This document shows positions 1 to 9,213 of a DNA stretch of 64,000 nucleotides, piece by piece; the first letter of the stretch is position 1, and each line of letters starts with the position of its first letter. Source of the DNA: Noviherbaspirillum aridicola (GTDB lineage: Bacteria > Pseudomonadota > Gammaproteobacteria > Burkholderiales > Burkholderiaceae_D); contig NZ_BPMK01000008.1 in assembly GCF_019656455.1 (NCBI RefSeq), positions 185,894-249,893 of the forward strand, given 5' to 3'. A program made the translations under genes and the position numbers. The notes beneath the pieces were generated by a model that searched no databases, was not told the origin of the DNA, and saw only the letters and a list, made by a program, of their open reading frames with translations.

Positions 1-2
1 CC

Positions 3-2150
3 AAGCTGGCCTTCAAGAACGTGGACGTCATCCCCGCCGGCAACGGCATCATGCACCAGATCAATCTGGAAAAGATGTCGCCGGTGATCCATGCGCTGGA
101 CGGCGTGGCTTTCCCGGATACGCTGGTCGGCACCGACAGCCACACGCCGCACGTGGATGCGCTCGGCGTGATCGCCATTGGCGTCGGCGGCCTGGAGGCG
201 GAAAACGTCATGCTCGGCCGCGCATCCTGGATGCGCCTGCCGGACATCGTCGGCGTCGAGCTGTCCGGCCGGCCGCAGCCCGGCATCACCGCCACCGACA
301 TCGTGCTGGCGCTGACCGAATTCCTGCGCAAGGCCAAGGTGGTGGGCGCCTATCTCGAGTTCTACGGCGAAGGCGCCTCGAAGCTCACGCTCGGCGACCG
401 CGCGACCATCTCCAACATGGCGCCGGAATACGGCGCCACGGCGGCGATGTTCTCGATCGACCAGCAGACCATCGACTACCTCAGACTCACCGGCCGTCCG
501 GACGAGCAGGTGAAGCTGGTCGAGATCTACGCGAAGGAAACCGGCCTCTGGTCCGACGCGCTGAAGAATGCCGAGTATGAGCGGGTGCTGAAGTTCGATC
601 TGTCGAGCGTGGTGCGCAACATGGCCGGCCCGTCCAACCCGCACGCGCGGGTGGCCACGGCCGATCTCGCCGCCAGGGGCATCGCCGGCAAGTGGGAGGA
701 AGTCCCCGGCCAGATGCCCGACGGCGCGGTGATCATCGCCGCCATCACCAGCTGCACCAACACCAGCAATCCGCGCAACGTGATCGCCGCCGGCCTGCTG
801 GCGCGCAACGCCAACAAGCTCGGCCTGGTGCGCAAGCCCTGGGTCAAGACCTCGCTCGCGCCGGGTTCCAAGGCAGTGGCGCTGTACCTGGAAGAGGCGG
901 GCCTGAAGCAGGAACTGGAAAAGCTGGGCTTCGGCATCGTCGCCTTCGCCTGCACCACCTGCAACGGCATGTCGGGCGCGCTCGATCCGAAGATCCAGCA
1001 AGAGATCGTCGACCGCGACCTGTACGCGACCGCCGTCCTGTCGGGCAACCGCAACTTCGACGGCCGCATACATCCGTATGCGAAGCAGGCTTTCCTGGCC
1101 TCGCCGCCGCTGGTGGTGGCGTATGCGATCGCCGGCACCATCCGCTTCGACATCGAAAAGGATGCGTTCGGCACCGACGCCAGCGGCAAGCCGATCATGC
1201 TCAAGGACCTGTGGCCGTCGGACGAGGAGATCGACGCGATCCTCAAGGCCTCGGTCAAGCCGGAGCAGTTCCGCAACGTCTACATCCCGATGTTCGAGAA
1301 GAAGGCGACCGCGGCCGAAGCGGTCAAGCCGCTGTACGACTGGCGTCCGATGAGCACCTACATCCGCCGTCCGCCGTACTGGGACAAGGAAGGTCAGGGC
1401 GCGCTCGCCGCCAGCCCGCGCACGCTGCGCGGCATGCGTCCGCTGGCGGTCCTCGGCGATAACATCACCACCGACCACCTGTCGCCGTCGAACGCCATCC
1501 TGCCCGACAGCGCCGCCGGCGAATACCTGGCGAAGATGGGCCTGCCGGAGGAAGACTTCAACTCCTACGCGACCCACCGCGGCGATCACCTCACCGCGCA
1601 GCGCGCCACCTTCGCCAACCCGACGCTGAAGAACGAGATGGTGGTGGTCGACGGCAAGGTGAAGCAGGGCTCGCTCGCCCGCATCGAGCCGGAAGGCAAG
1701 GTCACCCGCATGTGGGAAGCGATCGAGACCTACATGGAACGCAAGCAGCCGCTGATCATCATCGCGGGCGCCGACTACGGCCAGGGTTCGTCGCGCGACT
1801 GGGCGGCCAAGGGCGTGCGGCTGGCGGGGGTGGAAGCGATCGTCGCCGAAGGCTTCGAGCGCATCCACCGCACCAACCTGATCGGCATGGGCGTGCTGCC
1901 GCTGGAGTTCAAGCCGGGCGTCAACCGCCTCACGCTGGGCATCGACGGCACCGAGACCTACGACGTGATCGGCGAGCGCAAGCCGCGCGCGGATCTCACG
2001 CTGGTCATCCAGCGCCGCAACGGCGAGCGGGTCGACGTGCCCGTCACCTGCCGCCTCGATACCGCGGAAGAAGTGTCGATCTATGAAGCCGGCGGCGTGT
2101 TGCAGCGCTTCGCCCAGGACTTCCTGGCATCGGAAGCAAAAGCGGCCTAG
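3..2150 (+). CDS. acnD: 2-methylcitrate dehydratase, Fe/S-dependent (AcnD), 5' truncated by window edge
   Basis: Aconitase-family [4Fe-4S] hydro-lyase of the 2-methylcitrate cycle. With PrpF it replaces PrpD in converting 2-methylcitrate to 2-methylaconitate/2-methylisocitrate during propionate breakdown. The frame is open from base 3, so the start and roughly 150 N-terminal residues lie upstream; AcnD is usually about 865 residues and about 715 are seen. Cluster-ligand cysteines are visible in ITSCTNTSNP and FACTTCNGMSG, and the C-terminal swivel domain contains DNITTDHLSPSNAI and YGQGSSRDWAAKG. Taken alone the sequence could be aconitase A. The prpF gene 59 bp downstream and prpE beyond it make AcnD the better call. 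Confidence 0.93.
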   Translation, partial: KLAFKNVDVIPAGNGIMHQINLEKMSPVIHALDGVAFPDTLVGTDSHTPHVDALGVIAIGVGGLEAENVMLGRASWMRLPDIVGVELSGRPQPGITATDIVLALTEFLRKAKVVGAYLEFYGEGASKLTLGDRATISNMAPEYGATAAMFSIDQQTIDYLRLTGRPDEQVKLVEIYAKETGLWSDALKNAEYERVLKFDLSSVVRNMAGPSNPHARVATADLAARGIAGKWEEVPGQMPDGAVIIAAITSCTNTSNPRNVIAAGLLARNANKLGLVRKPWVKTSLAPGSKAVALYLEEAGLKQELEKLGFGIVAFACTTCNGMSGALDPKIQQEIVDRDLYATAVLSGNRNFDGRIHPYAKQAFLASPPLVVAYAIAGTIRFDIEKDAFGTDASGKPIMLKDLWPSDEEIDAILKASVKPEQFRNVYIPMFEKKATAAEAVKPLYDWRPMSTYIRRPPYWDKEGQGALAASPRTLRGMRPLAVLGDNITTDHLSPSNAILPDSAAGEYLAKMGLPEEDFNSYATHRGDHLTAQRATFANPTLKNEMVVVDGKVKQGSLARIEPEGKVTRMWEAIETYMERKQPLIIIAGADYGQGSSRDWAAKGVRLAGVEAIVAEGFERIHRTNLIGMGVLPLEFKPGVNRLTLGIDGTETYDVIGERKPRADLTLVIQRRNGERVDVPVTCRLDTAEEVSIYEAGGVLQRFAQDFLASEAKAA

Positions 2151-2209
2151 CGCAAGCGGGCCTGTGCCGGGCGTTCAAAGCGGACGCCCGGCGCTCACAG
2201 GATTACAAC

Positions 2210-3400
2210 ATGGCTCATCAACCCCAGATCAAGATTCCCGCCACCTACATGCGCGGCGGCACCAGCAAGGGCGTGTTCTTCCGCCTGCAGGACCTGCCGG
2301 AAGCGGCACAGGTGCCCGGCGCCGCGCGCGACGCGCTGCTGATGCGCGTCATCGGCAGTCCCGACCCCTACGGCAAGCAGATCGACGGCATGGGCGGCGC
2401 GACCTCCAGCACCAGCAAGACGGTGATCGTGGCGCGCAGCACGCGGCCGGACCACGACGTCGATTACCTGTTCGGACAGGTATCGATCGACAAGGCCTTC
2501 GTCGACTGGAGCGGCAACTGCGGCAACCTGTCGTCGGCGGTCGGGCCGTTCGCCCTCAGCAACGGCCTGATCGATGCCGCGCGCATCCCGCAGAACGGCA
2601 CCGCGACCGTGCGCATCTGGCAGGCCAATATCGGCAAGACCATCATCGCCCATGTGCCGGTCACCCATGGCCAGGTGCAGGAAACCGGCGACTTCGAACT
2701 CGACGGCGTGACCTTCCCGGCGGCCGAAGTGCAGCTGGAATTCATGGACCCGGCGGCGGAAGAAGAGGGCGCGGGCGGCGCGATGTTCCCGACCGGGAAT
2801 CTGGTCGACGACCTCGAAGTGCCGGGCGTCGGCACGCTCAAGGCGACCATGATCAACGCCGGCATTCCGACCATCTTCGTCAACGCCGACGCGATCGGCT
2901 ATACCGGCACCGAGTTGCAGGAAGCGATCAACGGCGATGCGAAGGCGCTCGCGATGTTCGAGACCATTCGCGCGTTCGGCGCGCTGCGCATGGGCCTGAT
3001 CAAGGACATCGACGAAGCGGCGAAGCGCCAGCACACGCCGAAGATCGCGTTCGTCGCGCCGCCCGCCGACTACGTCGCCTCCAGCGGCAAGCAGGTGAAG
3101 GCGGACGACATCGACCTGCTGGTGCGCGCGCTGTCCATGGGCAAGCTGCATCACGCGATGATGGGCACCGCCGCGGTGGCCATCGGCACGGCGGCGGCGA
3201 TTCCCGGCACGCTGGTCAATCTTGCCGCGGGCGGCGGCGAGCGCACCGCGGTGCGTTTCGGCCACCCGTCCGGCACGCTGCGCGTCGGCGCGGAAGCCAC
3301 GCGCGTCAACGGCGACTGGAGCGTGACCAAGGCCATCATGAGCCGCAGCGCGCGCGTGCTGATGGAAGGCTGGGTGCGCGTGCCCGGCGATACCTTCTGA
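2210..3400 (+). CDS. prpF: 2-methylaconitate cis-trans isomerase PrpF
   Basis: Partner of AcnD: it isomerises the trans-2-methylaconitate made by AcnD into the cis form so that the methylcitrate cycle can continue. The 396-residue length is typical. The N-terminus carries the family block YMRGGTSKGVFF followed by GGATSSTSKTVIV, and the C-terminal half repeats the diaminopimelate-epimerase-like fold expected of the PrpF family. The ATG at 2210 follows a modest purine-rich stretch (CAGGA). It lies 59 bp behind acnD and is closed by a clear hairpin terminator, so acnD-prpF probably ends a prp operon and prpE has its own start signals. Confidence 0.95.
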   Translation: MAHQPQIKIPATYMRGGTSKGVFFRLQDLPEAAQVPGAARDALLMRVIGSPDPYGKQIDGMGGATSSTSKTVIVARSTRPDHDVDYLFGQVSIDKAFVDWSGNCGNLSSAVGPFALSNGLIDAARIPQNGTATVRIWQANIGKTIIAHVPVTHGQVQETGDFELDGVTFPAAEVQLEFMDPAAEEEGAGGAMFPTGNLVDDLEVPGVGTLKATMINAGIPTIFVNADAIGYTGTELQEAINGDAKALAMFETIRAFGALRMGLIKDIDEAAKRQHTPKIAFVAPPADYVASSGKQVKADDIDLLVRALSMGKLHHAMMGTAAVAIGTAAAIPGTLVNLAAGGGERTAVRFGHPSGTLRVGAEATRVNGDWSVTKAIMSRSARVLMEGWVRVPGDTF

Positions 3401-3430
3401 GATTTTCTGAAGGCTTGACCGGGAATAAGA

Positions 3431-3467
3431 AAAACGCAGCGCGCATGAAAATCCGCTGCGTTTTTTT
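3431..3467 (+). terminator. Rho-independent terminator after prpF
   Basis: Stem CGCAGCG at 3435-3441 pairs with CGCTGCG at 3454-3460, extended by flanking A/T pairs, and runs into seven T residues. It lies about 30 bp behind the prpF stop and separates acnD-prpF from prpE. Confidence 0.85.
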
Positions 3468-3562
3468 ATCGATGCGCGGCATCGCGTAAGTGCAGAGTAA
3501 GCCGCGAAAACAATACTGAAATCAGAACAGTGCGCCGCGGCGCGGGACGAACAGGAGACAGC

Positions 3563-5449
3563 ATGAACTACCAGGATTTCTACAGGCAATCGGTTGAACA
3601 GCCCGAGCTTTTCTGGGCGAATGAAGCGCGGCGCATCCACTGGGAGAAGCCGTTCGAAACGGTGCTCGATCATTCGCGTCCGCCTTTCGCGAAATGGTTC
3701 GTCGGCGGCACCACCAATCTCTGCTACAACGCGGTCGACCGCTGGGCCGAGAGCCAGGGCGACAAGCCGGCGCTGATCGGCATCTCGACCGAGACCAATA
3801 CCGAGAAGGTCTACAGCTACAGCGAGCTGAAGCAGGAAGTCATGCGCGCAGCGGCGATGATGCAGTCGCTCGGCGTTCGCAAGGGCGACCGCGTGCTGAT
3901 CTACATGCCGATGATTCCCGAGGCGGCGTTCGCGATGCTCGCCTGCGCGCGCATCGGTGCCATCCACTCGGTCGTCTTCGGCGGCTTCGCGGCCAACAGC
4001 CTCGCCACCCGCATCGACGATGCGAAGCCGGTGCTGATCGTGTCGGCCGATGCCGGCTCGCGCGCGGGCAAGGCGATTCCCTACAAGCCCCTGCTGGACG
4101 AAGCCATCGGCCTGTCCTCGCACAAGCCGCGTCACGTGCTGCTGGTCAACCGGGCCCTGGCGCCGATCGCCACGGTCGAAGGACGCGATGTCGACTACGA
4201 GACGCTGCGCGAACAGCACATGCATGCGCAGGTGCCCGTGACCTGGCTGGAGTCCAACGACACCTCCTACATCCTCTATACCTCCGGCACCACCGGCAAG
4301 CCCAAGGGCGTGCAGCGCGACGTCGGCGGCTATGCCGTGGCCCTGGCGGCCTCGATGGATTACATCTTTTGCGGCAAGGCGGGCGAAACCTATTTCTCCA
4401 CCTCCGACATCGGCTGGGTGGTCGGTCATTCCTATATCGTCTATGGTCCGCTGATCGCCGGCATGGCCACCGTCATGTACGAGGGACTGCCGATTCGTCC
4501 CGATGCCGGCATCTGGTGGAGCATCGTCGAGAAGTACAAGGTCACGCGCATGTTCTCGGCGCCGACCGCGGTGCGCGTGCTGAAGAAGCAGCCGCCGGAG
4601 TTCATGAAGAAATACGACCTGTCCTCGCTCAAGGCGCTCTATCTAGCCGGCGAGCCGCTGGACGAGACGACCTCGCAGTGGATTTCGTCCGAGCTCGGCG
4701 TGCCGATCATCGACAATTACTGGCAGACCGAGACCGGCTGGCCGATCCTGTCGATCGCCTGCGGCGTGCAGGAAAAGGCGACCCGGCTCGGCAGTCCCGG
4801 CGTGCCGATGTACGGCTACAAGGTGCGCCTGCTGAACGAGGCCACCGGCGAGGAATGCGGCGCCAATGAAAAGGGTGTGGTGGTGATCGACGGTCCGCTG
4901 CCGCCCGGCTGCATGCAGACCGTGTACGGCGACGACGAACGCTTCGTCAAGACTTACTGGTCCAACTTCCGGCAGCAGGTGTATTCGACCTTCGACTGGG
5001 GCATACGCGACGAGGATGGTTACTACTTCATCCTCGGCCGCACCGACGACGTCATCAACGTTGCCGGCCACCGCCTCGGCACGCGCGAGATCGAGGAAAG
5101 CATTTCCAGCCACCCGAACGTCTCCGAGGTCGCGGTGGTGGGCGTGGAAGACAAGCTCAAGGGCCAGGTCGCGGTCGCTTTCGTGATCCCGAAAAACGCC
5201 GAGCCGGCCTCGACGCCCGAGGGACGCAAGGCGCTGGAGGCGGAGATCATGGCCGTCGTCGACCGTCAGCTCGGCGCCGTCGCGCGGCCGTCGCGGGTGC
5301 ACTTCGTCGGACTGCTGCCGAAGACCCGGTCGGGCAAGCTGCTGCGCCGCTCCATCCAGGCGCTGTGCGAGGGACGCGATCCGGGCGACCTCACCACGAT
5401 CGAAGATCCGGCTTCGCTGCAGCAGGTGAAGGCGGCGCTGGCGGAGTAA
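3563..5449 (+). CDS. prpE: Propionyl-CoA synthetase PrpE
   Basis: Acyl-adenylate-forming ligase that activates propionate to propionyl-CoA with ATP and CoA, feeding the methylcitrate cycle. The ATG at 3563 is chosen because an AGGAGA ribosome site lies 5-10 bases upstream; this gives 628 residues, the usual PrpE length. Visible family motifs are the P-loop-like YTSGTTGKPKGVQ, the YWQTETGW adenylate block, the hinge GRTDDVINVAGHRLG, and the C-terminal KTRSGKLLRR with the catalytic, acetylation-controlled lysine. An acetyl-CoA synthetase is the alternative, but the prp neighbourhood favours propionate. Confidence 0.93.
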   Translation: MNYQDFYRQSVEQPELFWANEARRIHWEKPFETVLDHSRPPFAKWFVGGTTNLCYNAVDRWAESQGDKPALIGISTETNTEKVYSYSELKQEVMRAAAMMQSLGVRKGDRVLIYMPMIPEAAFAMLACARIGAIHSVVFGGFAANSLATRIDDAKPVLIVSADAGSRAGKAIPYKPLLDEAIGLSSHKPRHVLLVNRALAPIATVEGRDVDYETLREQHMHAQVPVTWLESNDTSYILYTSGTTGKPKGVQRDVGGYAVALAASMDYIFCGKAGETYFSTSDIGWVVGHSYIVYGPLIAGMATVMYEGLPIRPDAGIWWSIVEKYKVTRMFSAPTAVRVLKKQPPEFMKKYDLSSLKALYLAGEPLDETTSQWISSELGVPIIDNYWQTETGWPILSIACGVQEKATRLGSPGVPMYGYKVRLLNEATGEECGANEKGVVVIDGPLPPGCMQTVYGDDERFVKTYWSNFRQQVYSTFDWGIRDEDGYYFILGRTDDVINVAGHRLGTREIEESISSHPNVSEVAVVGVEDKLKGQVAVAFVIPKNAEPASTPEGRKALEAEIMAVVDRQLGAVARPSRVHFVGLLPKTRSGKLLRRSIQALCEGRDPGDLTTIEDPASLQQVKAALAE

Positions 5450-5509
5450 GCACTGCGTGAAGGGTGAAGCATGGCGCGTTTTCGTGCTGGCCGGGTGGAG
5501 GTGACACGC

Positions 5510-5909
5510 CTTCGCCGGGTCGCGATCCGCGGATCAACCGCTCTCCGCACGCACGTGGTCCGGGCCGGCAGGGACGCCGGCCCCACCGGCTCGGCGTGAG
5601 CAGGTCCGGCCTCCGTCCCGGACCAGCGGAGCTGGCACGACCTTCGTCGGGTGGCGCGCGCCGCGAGCCGCGGATCAAGCCCTCTCCGGACGCACGTGGT
5701 TTGGGCCGGCAGGGACGCCGGCCCTACCGAGTCTGAGTAGGGCCGGCCTCCGTGCCGGCCCAGCGGAGGCCGCACAACCTTCGTCGGGTGGCGCGAGCCG
5801 TGCATCAAGCCCTCTCCGGACGCACGTGGTCTGGGCCGGCAGGGACGCCGGCCCCACCGAGTCTGAGTAGGGCCGGCCTCCGTGCCGGTCCAGCGGAGGC
5901 CGCACAACC
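5510..5909 (+). repeat. Three tandem copies of a ~131-137 bp GC-rich intergenic repeat
   Basis: Three head-to-tail units begin at about 5510, 5641 and 5778 with CCTTCG(C/T)CGGGT. Each carries a strong dyad GGCCGGCAGGGACGCCGGCC and a second GGCCGGCCTCCGTGCCGG, both able to form stable hairpins in RNA or single-stranded DNA. Units 2 and 3 are nearly identical. The same family reappears in the same orientation at 11872-12262. It looks like a REP/BIME-type or MITE-like intergenic element. No believable gene is seen in the 566 bp between prpE and xth. Confidence 0.8.
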
Positions 5910-6015
5910 GACAGCAGGCCGCTCGACCGCAGGAAGGCAACGCCACCGGCCGCGACGTCGATGCCCTATCGTTACGCAAAGCGTAGCAATCCGGACTGCC
6001 TCGACACCGCCGCGC

Positions 6016-6780
6016 TCACTCCAGCGTCGCCACCACCGGCGCATGATCGGACGGCTGCTCCCACTTGCGGGGCGCTCTGTCCACTATGCAGGCAGTGCAG
6101 CGCGCGGCCAGCGGTGGCGAGAGCAGGATATGGTCGATGCGCAGGCCCATGTTGCGGCGGAAGGCCATCATCCGGTAATCCCACCAGCTGAATGTTTTCT
6201 CGGGCTGCTCGAACAGCCGGAACGCGTCCTTCAGGCCGAGTGCCTGCAGGCGCTGGAATTGCGACCGCTCCGGCTCCGAAAACAACACTTGCCCTTCCCA
6301 GGCCTTGGGGTCGTGCACGTCGCGTTCGTCGGGCGCGATGTTATAGTCGCCGAGCAGGGCGAGCTGCGGGTAGGCCTGCAGTTCCTCGGCCAGCCACTCA
6401 TGCAGCGCATCCAGCCAGCGCAGCTTGTACAGGTATTTGTCGGTGCCGACCGCCTGCCCGTTCGGTATATAGGCACAGACGATGCGCATGCCGTCGATGG
6501 TGGCGGCGATGATGCGCTGCTGCTCGTCCTGGAAGCGGGGATTGTTCCTGACCACGTCCGTCATCGGCAGACGCGACAGGATGGCGACGCCGTTGTAGGT
6601 CTTTTGTCCGGTGTATGCCACCTGGTAACCGGCGGCCTCGATCTCCGCCTGCGGGAATTTGTCGTCGGTGAGCTTGGTCTCCTGCAGGCAGAGCACGTCG
6701 ACCGGATTCTCCGACAGCCATTGCAGCACCTGGGGCAGGCGGACTTTGAGGGAGTTGACGTTCCAGGTGGCGAGTTTCAT
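6016..6780 (-). CDS. xth: Exodeoxyribonuclease III
   Basis: Exonuclease III/AP-endonuclease family protein of base-excision repair: it cleaves 5' to abasic sites and removes 3' blocking groups. The 254-residue protein begins MKLATWNVNSLKVRLPQVL, with the family block LCLQETKLTDDKFP (metal-binding Glu), then GDYNIAPDERDVH, the DNA-binding WWDYRMMAFRRNMGLRIDHIL and the terminal catalytic motif SDHAPVVA. It is a single gene reading towards the repeat array, with no close operon partner. The family is clear. A broader AP-endonuclease role cannot be separated from the ExoIII name by sequence alone. Confidence 0.95.
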   Translation of the reverse strand: MKLATWNVNSLKVRLPQVLQWLSENPVDVLCLQETKLTDDKFPQAEIEAAGYQVAYTGQKTYNGVAILSRLPMTDVVRNNPRFQDEQQRIIAATIDGMRIVCAYIPNGQAVGTDKYLYKLRWLDALHEWLAEELQAYPQLALLGDYNIAPDERDVHDPKAWEGQVLFSEPERSQFQRLQALGLKDAFRLFEQPEKTFSWWDYRMMAFRRNMGLRIDHILLSPPLAARCTACIVDRAPRKWEQPSDHAPVVATLE

Positions 6781-7090
6781 CGATGCGGTCCTCTTGTTCG
6801 GGATGTGCGGCCGGCGCGGCGGCGTTTCAGCGTGCCCGCATCTTACCGCAGCGCTCGATCGACTGTGATGCCGGCACTGCGCCGGGACTGGCGGCGCTTC
6901 ATGCTAGCAGCCTGGTTTCCCGCTGTATATATGCATTTCTGCATCTGTTCGAAGCGCATGAAAACGGTGAACAATGGCCATGCATTGCAATGCACGCCTT
7001 CCCGAAATCCTCGCGTGTCCCGCCTGCCTCAGCGGGTTGGGGCCGCAGGCAACGGGGAATATCGTCAATGTCACGCAAACAGGAGAAACT
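6781..7090. other. Intergenic region, upstream of both xth and the leader peptide gene
   Basis: This 310 bp stretch between divergent genes is less GC-rich than its surroundings. Promoters for xth (minus) and the small peptide gene at 7091 (plus) should lie here. I see no convincing gene or RNA structure in it. Confidence 0.4.
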
Positions 7091-7303
7091 ATGCAGGTAC
7101 TCAGTCCCGAAGAAGTGAAGGCCGTCAGCGGCGGCGTCAATTGGGAGCAGGTGGGTGTCGGATTCGGCGCGCTCGGCCTCGGCGTCGCCATCGCCGCCAC
7201 ACCCGTCGGCGCCTTCGGCGCAGCGGCCGCGGCCGGAATTTCCTACTTCGGCGGTGTCGCGATCGGAGATGGGTTCATCGAAGGGGCCGCCTTCGACTTT
7301 TAA
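7091..7303 (+). CDS. Small peptide with double-glycine (bacteriocin-type) leader
   Basis: The reading frame can be opened upstream at 6974, but the ATG at 7091 has an AGGAGA site directly in front (7081-7086) and gives a 70-residue peptide. The first 15 residues, MQVLSPEEVKAVSGG, match the double-glycine leader pattern of class II bacteriocins and related microcins, which are cut after GG during export by peptidase-containing ABC transporters. The predicted mature part of 55 residues is Gly/Ala-rich with an amphipathic to hydrophobic core (GFGALGLGVAIAATPVG), typical of membrane-active peptides. A two-helix membrane protein follows 89 bp downstream. No dedicated exporter is present in the window. 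Bacteriocin activity is inferred, not shown. Confidence 0.7.
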   Translation: MQVLSPEEVKAVSGGVNWEQVGVGFGALGLGVAIAATPVGAFGAAAAAGISYFGGVAIGDGFIEGAAFDF

Positions 7304-7318
7304 TCCGTAACCGCGGAC

Positions 7319-7351
7319 GCGGAGTGCCGGGCCCGGGGGCTGGCACTCCGC
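7319..7351 (+). other. Strong hairpin between the leader peptide gene and the next gene
   Basis: A perfect 10-bp stem, GCGGAGTGCC at 7319-7328 with GGCACTCCGC at 7342-7351, closes a GC-rich loop. There is no T-run after it, so it is more likely an mRNA-stabilising or partial attenuation structure than a full terminator. Confidence 0.6.
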
Positions 7352-7392
7352 GGTGACGCTGTTCGGTTGGGCTGAATCAAATGGAGGAGTCC

Positions 7393-7581
7393 ATGACGAT
7401 GCATCAGATTCTGCTGGTGGCGATCGGGGCGGCGGTCGTGCTGCTGTCGGTCGCCCTGCACAAGGTCGGGCTGGTCACGACGGCGGCGAGCACCAAAAAG
7501 CTACCATTTTTTTTCGCGATCGCCGTGGCGATGTTCGGCATCTTCGGACTGCCGATGCTGAGCCGGCTTGGATACATATGA
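7393..7581 (+). CDS. Small two-helix membrane protein, possible immunity protein
   Basis: A 62-residue protein. The ATG at 7393 is preceded by GGAGGAG at 7383-7389, a near-perfect ribosome site, so the upstream in-frame ATG at 7381 is less likely. It has two hydrophobic segments (about residues 4-21 and 38-54) separated by a short loop containing TKK, so it should be an inner-membrane protein. I recognise no family. Its position just after a double-glycine-leader peptide suggests an immunity or accessory role, which is inference from context only. Confidence 0.6.
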   Translation: MTMHQILLVAIGAAVVLLSVALHKVGLVTTAASTKKLPFFFAIAVAMFGIFGLPMLSRLGYI

Positions 7582-7583
7582 AG

Positions 7584-7616
7584 CAATGGCCCGGGTGCGG
7601 AGCACGCGGGCCATTG
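7584..7616. other. Inverted repeat between convergent genes
   Basis: CAATGGCCCG at 7584-7593 pairs perfectly with CGGGCCATTG at 7607-7616. It lies between the stop of the small membrane protein and the stop of pepA, where a shared terminator is expected, but neither strand has a T-run behind it. Confidence 0.5.
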
Positions 7617-7645
7617 GTCAGGACGGGTCTTGCGGACGCCGCTGA

Positions 7646-9160
7646 TCAGGACTTCTTGCCGTTGGCGCGATTGATCAGGAAGGTGGTCAGCAACGGCACC
7701 GGACGACCGGTCGCGCCCTTGGCCGCGCCGCTCTTCCAGGCGGTACCGGCGATGTCCAGGTGCGCCCAGGTGTACTTCCTGGTGTAGCGCTCGAGGAAGC
7801 AGGCGGCGGTGATGCTGCCGCCGGGCGGGCCGCCGATGTTGGCCATGTCGGCGAAGTTGGACTTGAGCTGCTCCTGGTAGGCGTCCTCGATGGGCATGCG
7901 CCAGGCGGTATCGCCGGTCGCCTTGCCTGCCGCGAGCAGTTCCGCGGCGAGCGCATCGTGCGCATCGTCGTGGCGGGTGAACAGGCCGGTGTTGTGGTGG
8001 CCGAGCGCGGTGACGCAGGCGCCGGTGAGCGTCGCGATGTCCACCACCGCCGCCGGCTTGAAGCGCTCGACATACGTCAGCGCGTCGCACAGGATCAGGC
8101 GGCCTTCGGCATCGGTGTTCAGGATCTCGATGGTCTGGCCGGACATCGATGTCACGATGTCGCCAGGCTTGGATGCGCGGCCCGAGGGCATGTTTTCGCA
8201 GGCGGGAATGACGCCGATCACATTGAGCCTGAGCGCCATTTCACCGATCGCGCGGAAGGTGCCGAGGACCGACGCCGCGCCGCACATGTCGTACTTCATC
8301 TCGTCCATGTTGGCGCCGGGCTTCAGGGAAATGCCCCCGGTATCGAAGGTGATGCCCTTGCCGACCAGGACCACCGGCGCATCCTTCTGCTTGCCGCCCA
8401 TATGCTTGAGGACGATGAACTTGGGCGGCTCGTCGCTGCCCTTGGTCACGGACAGGAAGCTGCCCATCTTGAGCGCTTCGAGCTGCTTGCGGTCGAGGAT
8501 CTCGACATTGAAGCCGAACTCGCCGGCCAGCTTCTTCGCGGTGTCGGCGAGATAGGTCGGGGTGCAGATGTTGGGCGGCAGGTTGCCGAGGGTCTTGGTC
8601 AGTTCGACGCCGTTGGCGAGGGCCTGGCCCTGGGCGGCGGCGGATTTGGCGAGCGCCAGGTCTTCGGCCGGCACCAGCACCGTCATCTTGCGCACGCCGG
8701 TCGGCTCGGCTTCCTTCTTGCTCTTGGTCTCGTCGTAGCGGTAGCCGGCATCGCGCGCCGCCAGCACCGCGCCGCGGATGGCCCAGGCGGCGTCCCGCCC
8801 GGCGACCAGGTCGAGCGGCAGCGCCAGCGCGCCATCGGTCGCGCCGATGCCCGAGAAGGATTTGGCGACCGCCTGCAGGGCGCTCTGGAAGTTCTTGTCG
8901 GTGACGCCGTCCTGCTTGCCCAGGCCGACCAGCAGCACGCGCTCGGCGGCGACGCCCTCGATCCCCCGCAGCAGCAGGGTGGAACCCGGCTTGCCGCTGA
9001 TATCGCCCGACTTCACGGCAGCGGTGATTTCCCCTTTGGCGTCAAGTGCTTGCGCGGTGCGGGAGAGTTTCTTGTCTTCAAATACACCAACAGCGATACA
9101 GCCCGTCTTTACCCCGGCCAGGCCGGTTTTTGCGTCAATAGGTTTTATGCTAAAGTCCAT
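7646..9160 (-). CDS. pepA: Leucyl aminopeptidase PepA
   Basis: Dimetal cytosolic aminopeptidase of family M17; it removes N-terminal residues from peptides, and homologues also bind DNA. The start is set at 9160 (MDFSIKP) because AAGGAG lies just upstream; a longer frame adds only eight residues. The 504-residue length is typical. The family signature NTDAEGRL is present, with the preceding catalytic region [17 protein letters not shown] and metal-binding residues around [11 protein letters not shown]. It is divergent from lptF across a 41-bp gap, an arrangement also known from enterobacteria. Confidence 0.96.
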   Translation of the reverse strand: MDFSIKPIDAKTGLAGVKTGCIAVGVFEDKKLSRTAQALDAKGEITAAVKSGDISGKPGSTLLLRGIEGVAAERVLLVGLGKQDGVTDKNFQSALQAVAKSFSGIGATDGALALPLDLVAGRDAAWAIRGAVLAARDAGYRYDETKSKKEAEPTGVRKMTVLVPAEDLALAKSAAAQGQALANGVELTKTLGNLPPNICTPTYLADTAKKLAGEFGFNVEILDRKQLEALKMGSFLSVTKGSDEPPKFIVLKHMGGKQKDAPVVLVGKGITFDTGGISLKPGANMDEMKYDMCGAASVLGTFRAIGEMALRLNVIGVIPACENMPSGRASKPGDIVTSMSGQTIEILNTDAEGRLILCDALTYVERFKPAAVVDIATLTGACVTALGHHNTGLFTRHDDAHDALAAELLAAGKATGDTAWRMPIEDAYQEQLKSNFADMANIGGPPGGSITAACFLERYTRKYTWAHLDIAGTAWKSGAAKGATGRPVPLLTTFLINRANGKKS

Positions 9161-9183
9161 GGGTCGCTCCTTCTCGAGACGCA

Positions 9184-9213
9184 ATTATAGTCTTTCATTC
9201 AATGATCTTTCAG
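9184..9213 (-). promoter_or_regulatory. Putative pepA promoter overlapping the lptF start
   Basis: On the minus strand a perfect TATAAT (9184-9189) is preceded, 18 bases away, by CTGAAA (9208-9213). The -35 element would therefore sit inside the first codons of lptF, which starts at 9202. Confidence 0.5.

Noticed and set aside
2195..4429. A 744-codon minus-strand open frame
   Set aside because: Antisense to prpF and prpE and rich in Arg/His/Ala as expected for shadow frames.
5510..5909. CRISPR array or small gene within the intergenic repeats
   Set aside because: The units are tandem without unique spacers, and frames through them have no ribosome sites or family likeness.
6974..7090. N-terminal extension of the double-glycine peptide from an ATG at 6974
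   Set aside because: The extension has no family pattern, and the ATG at 7091 has a strong ribosome site and starts exactly at a leader-type sequence.
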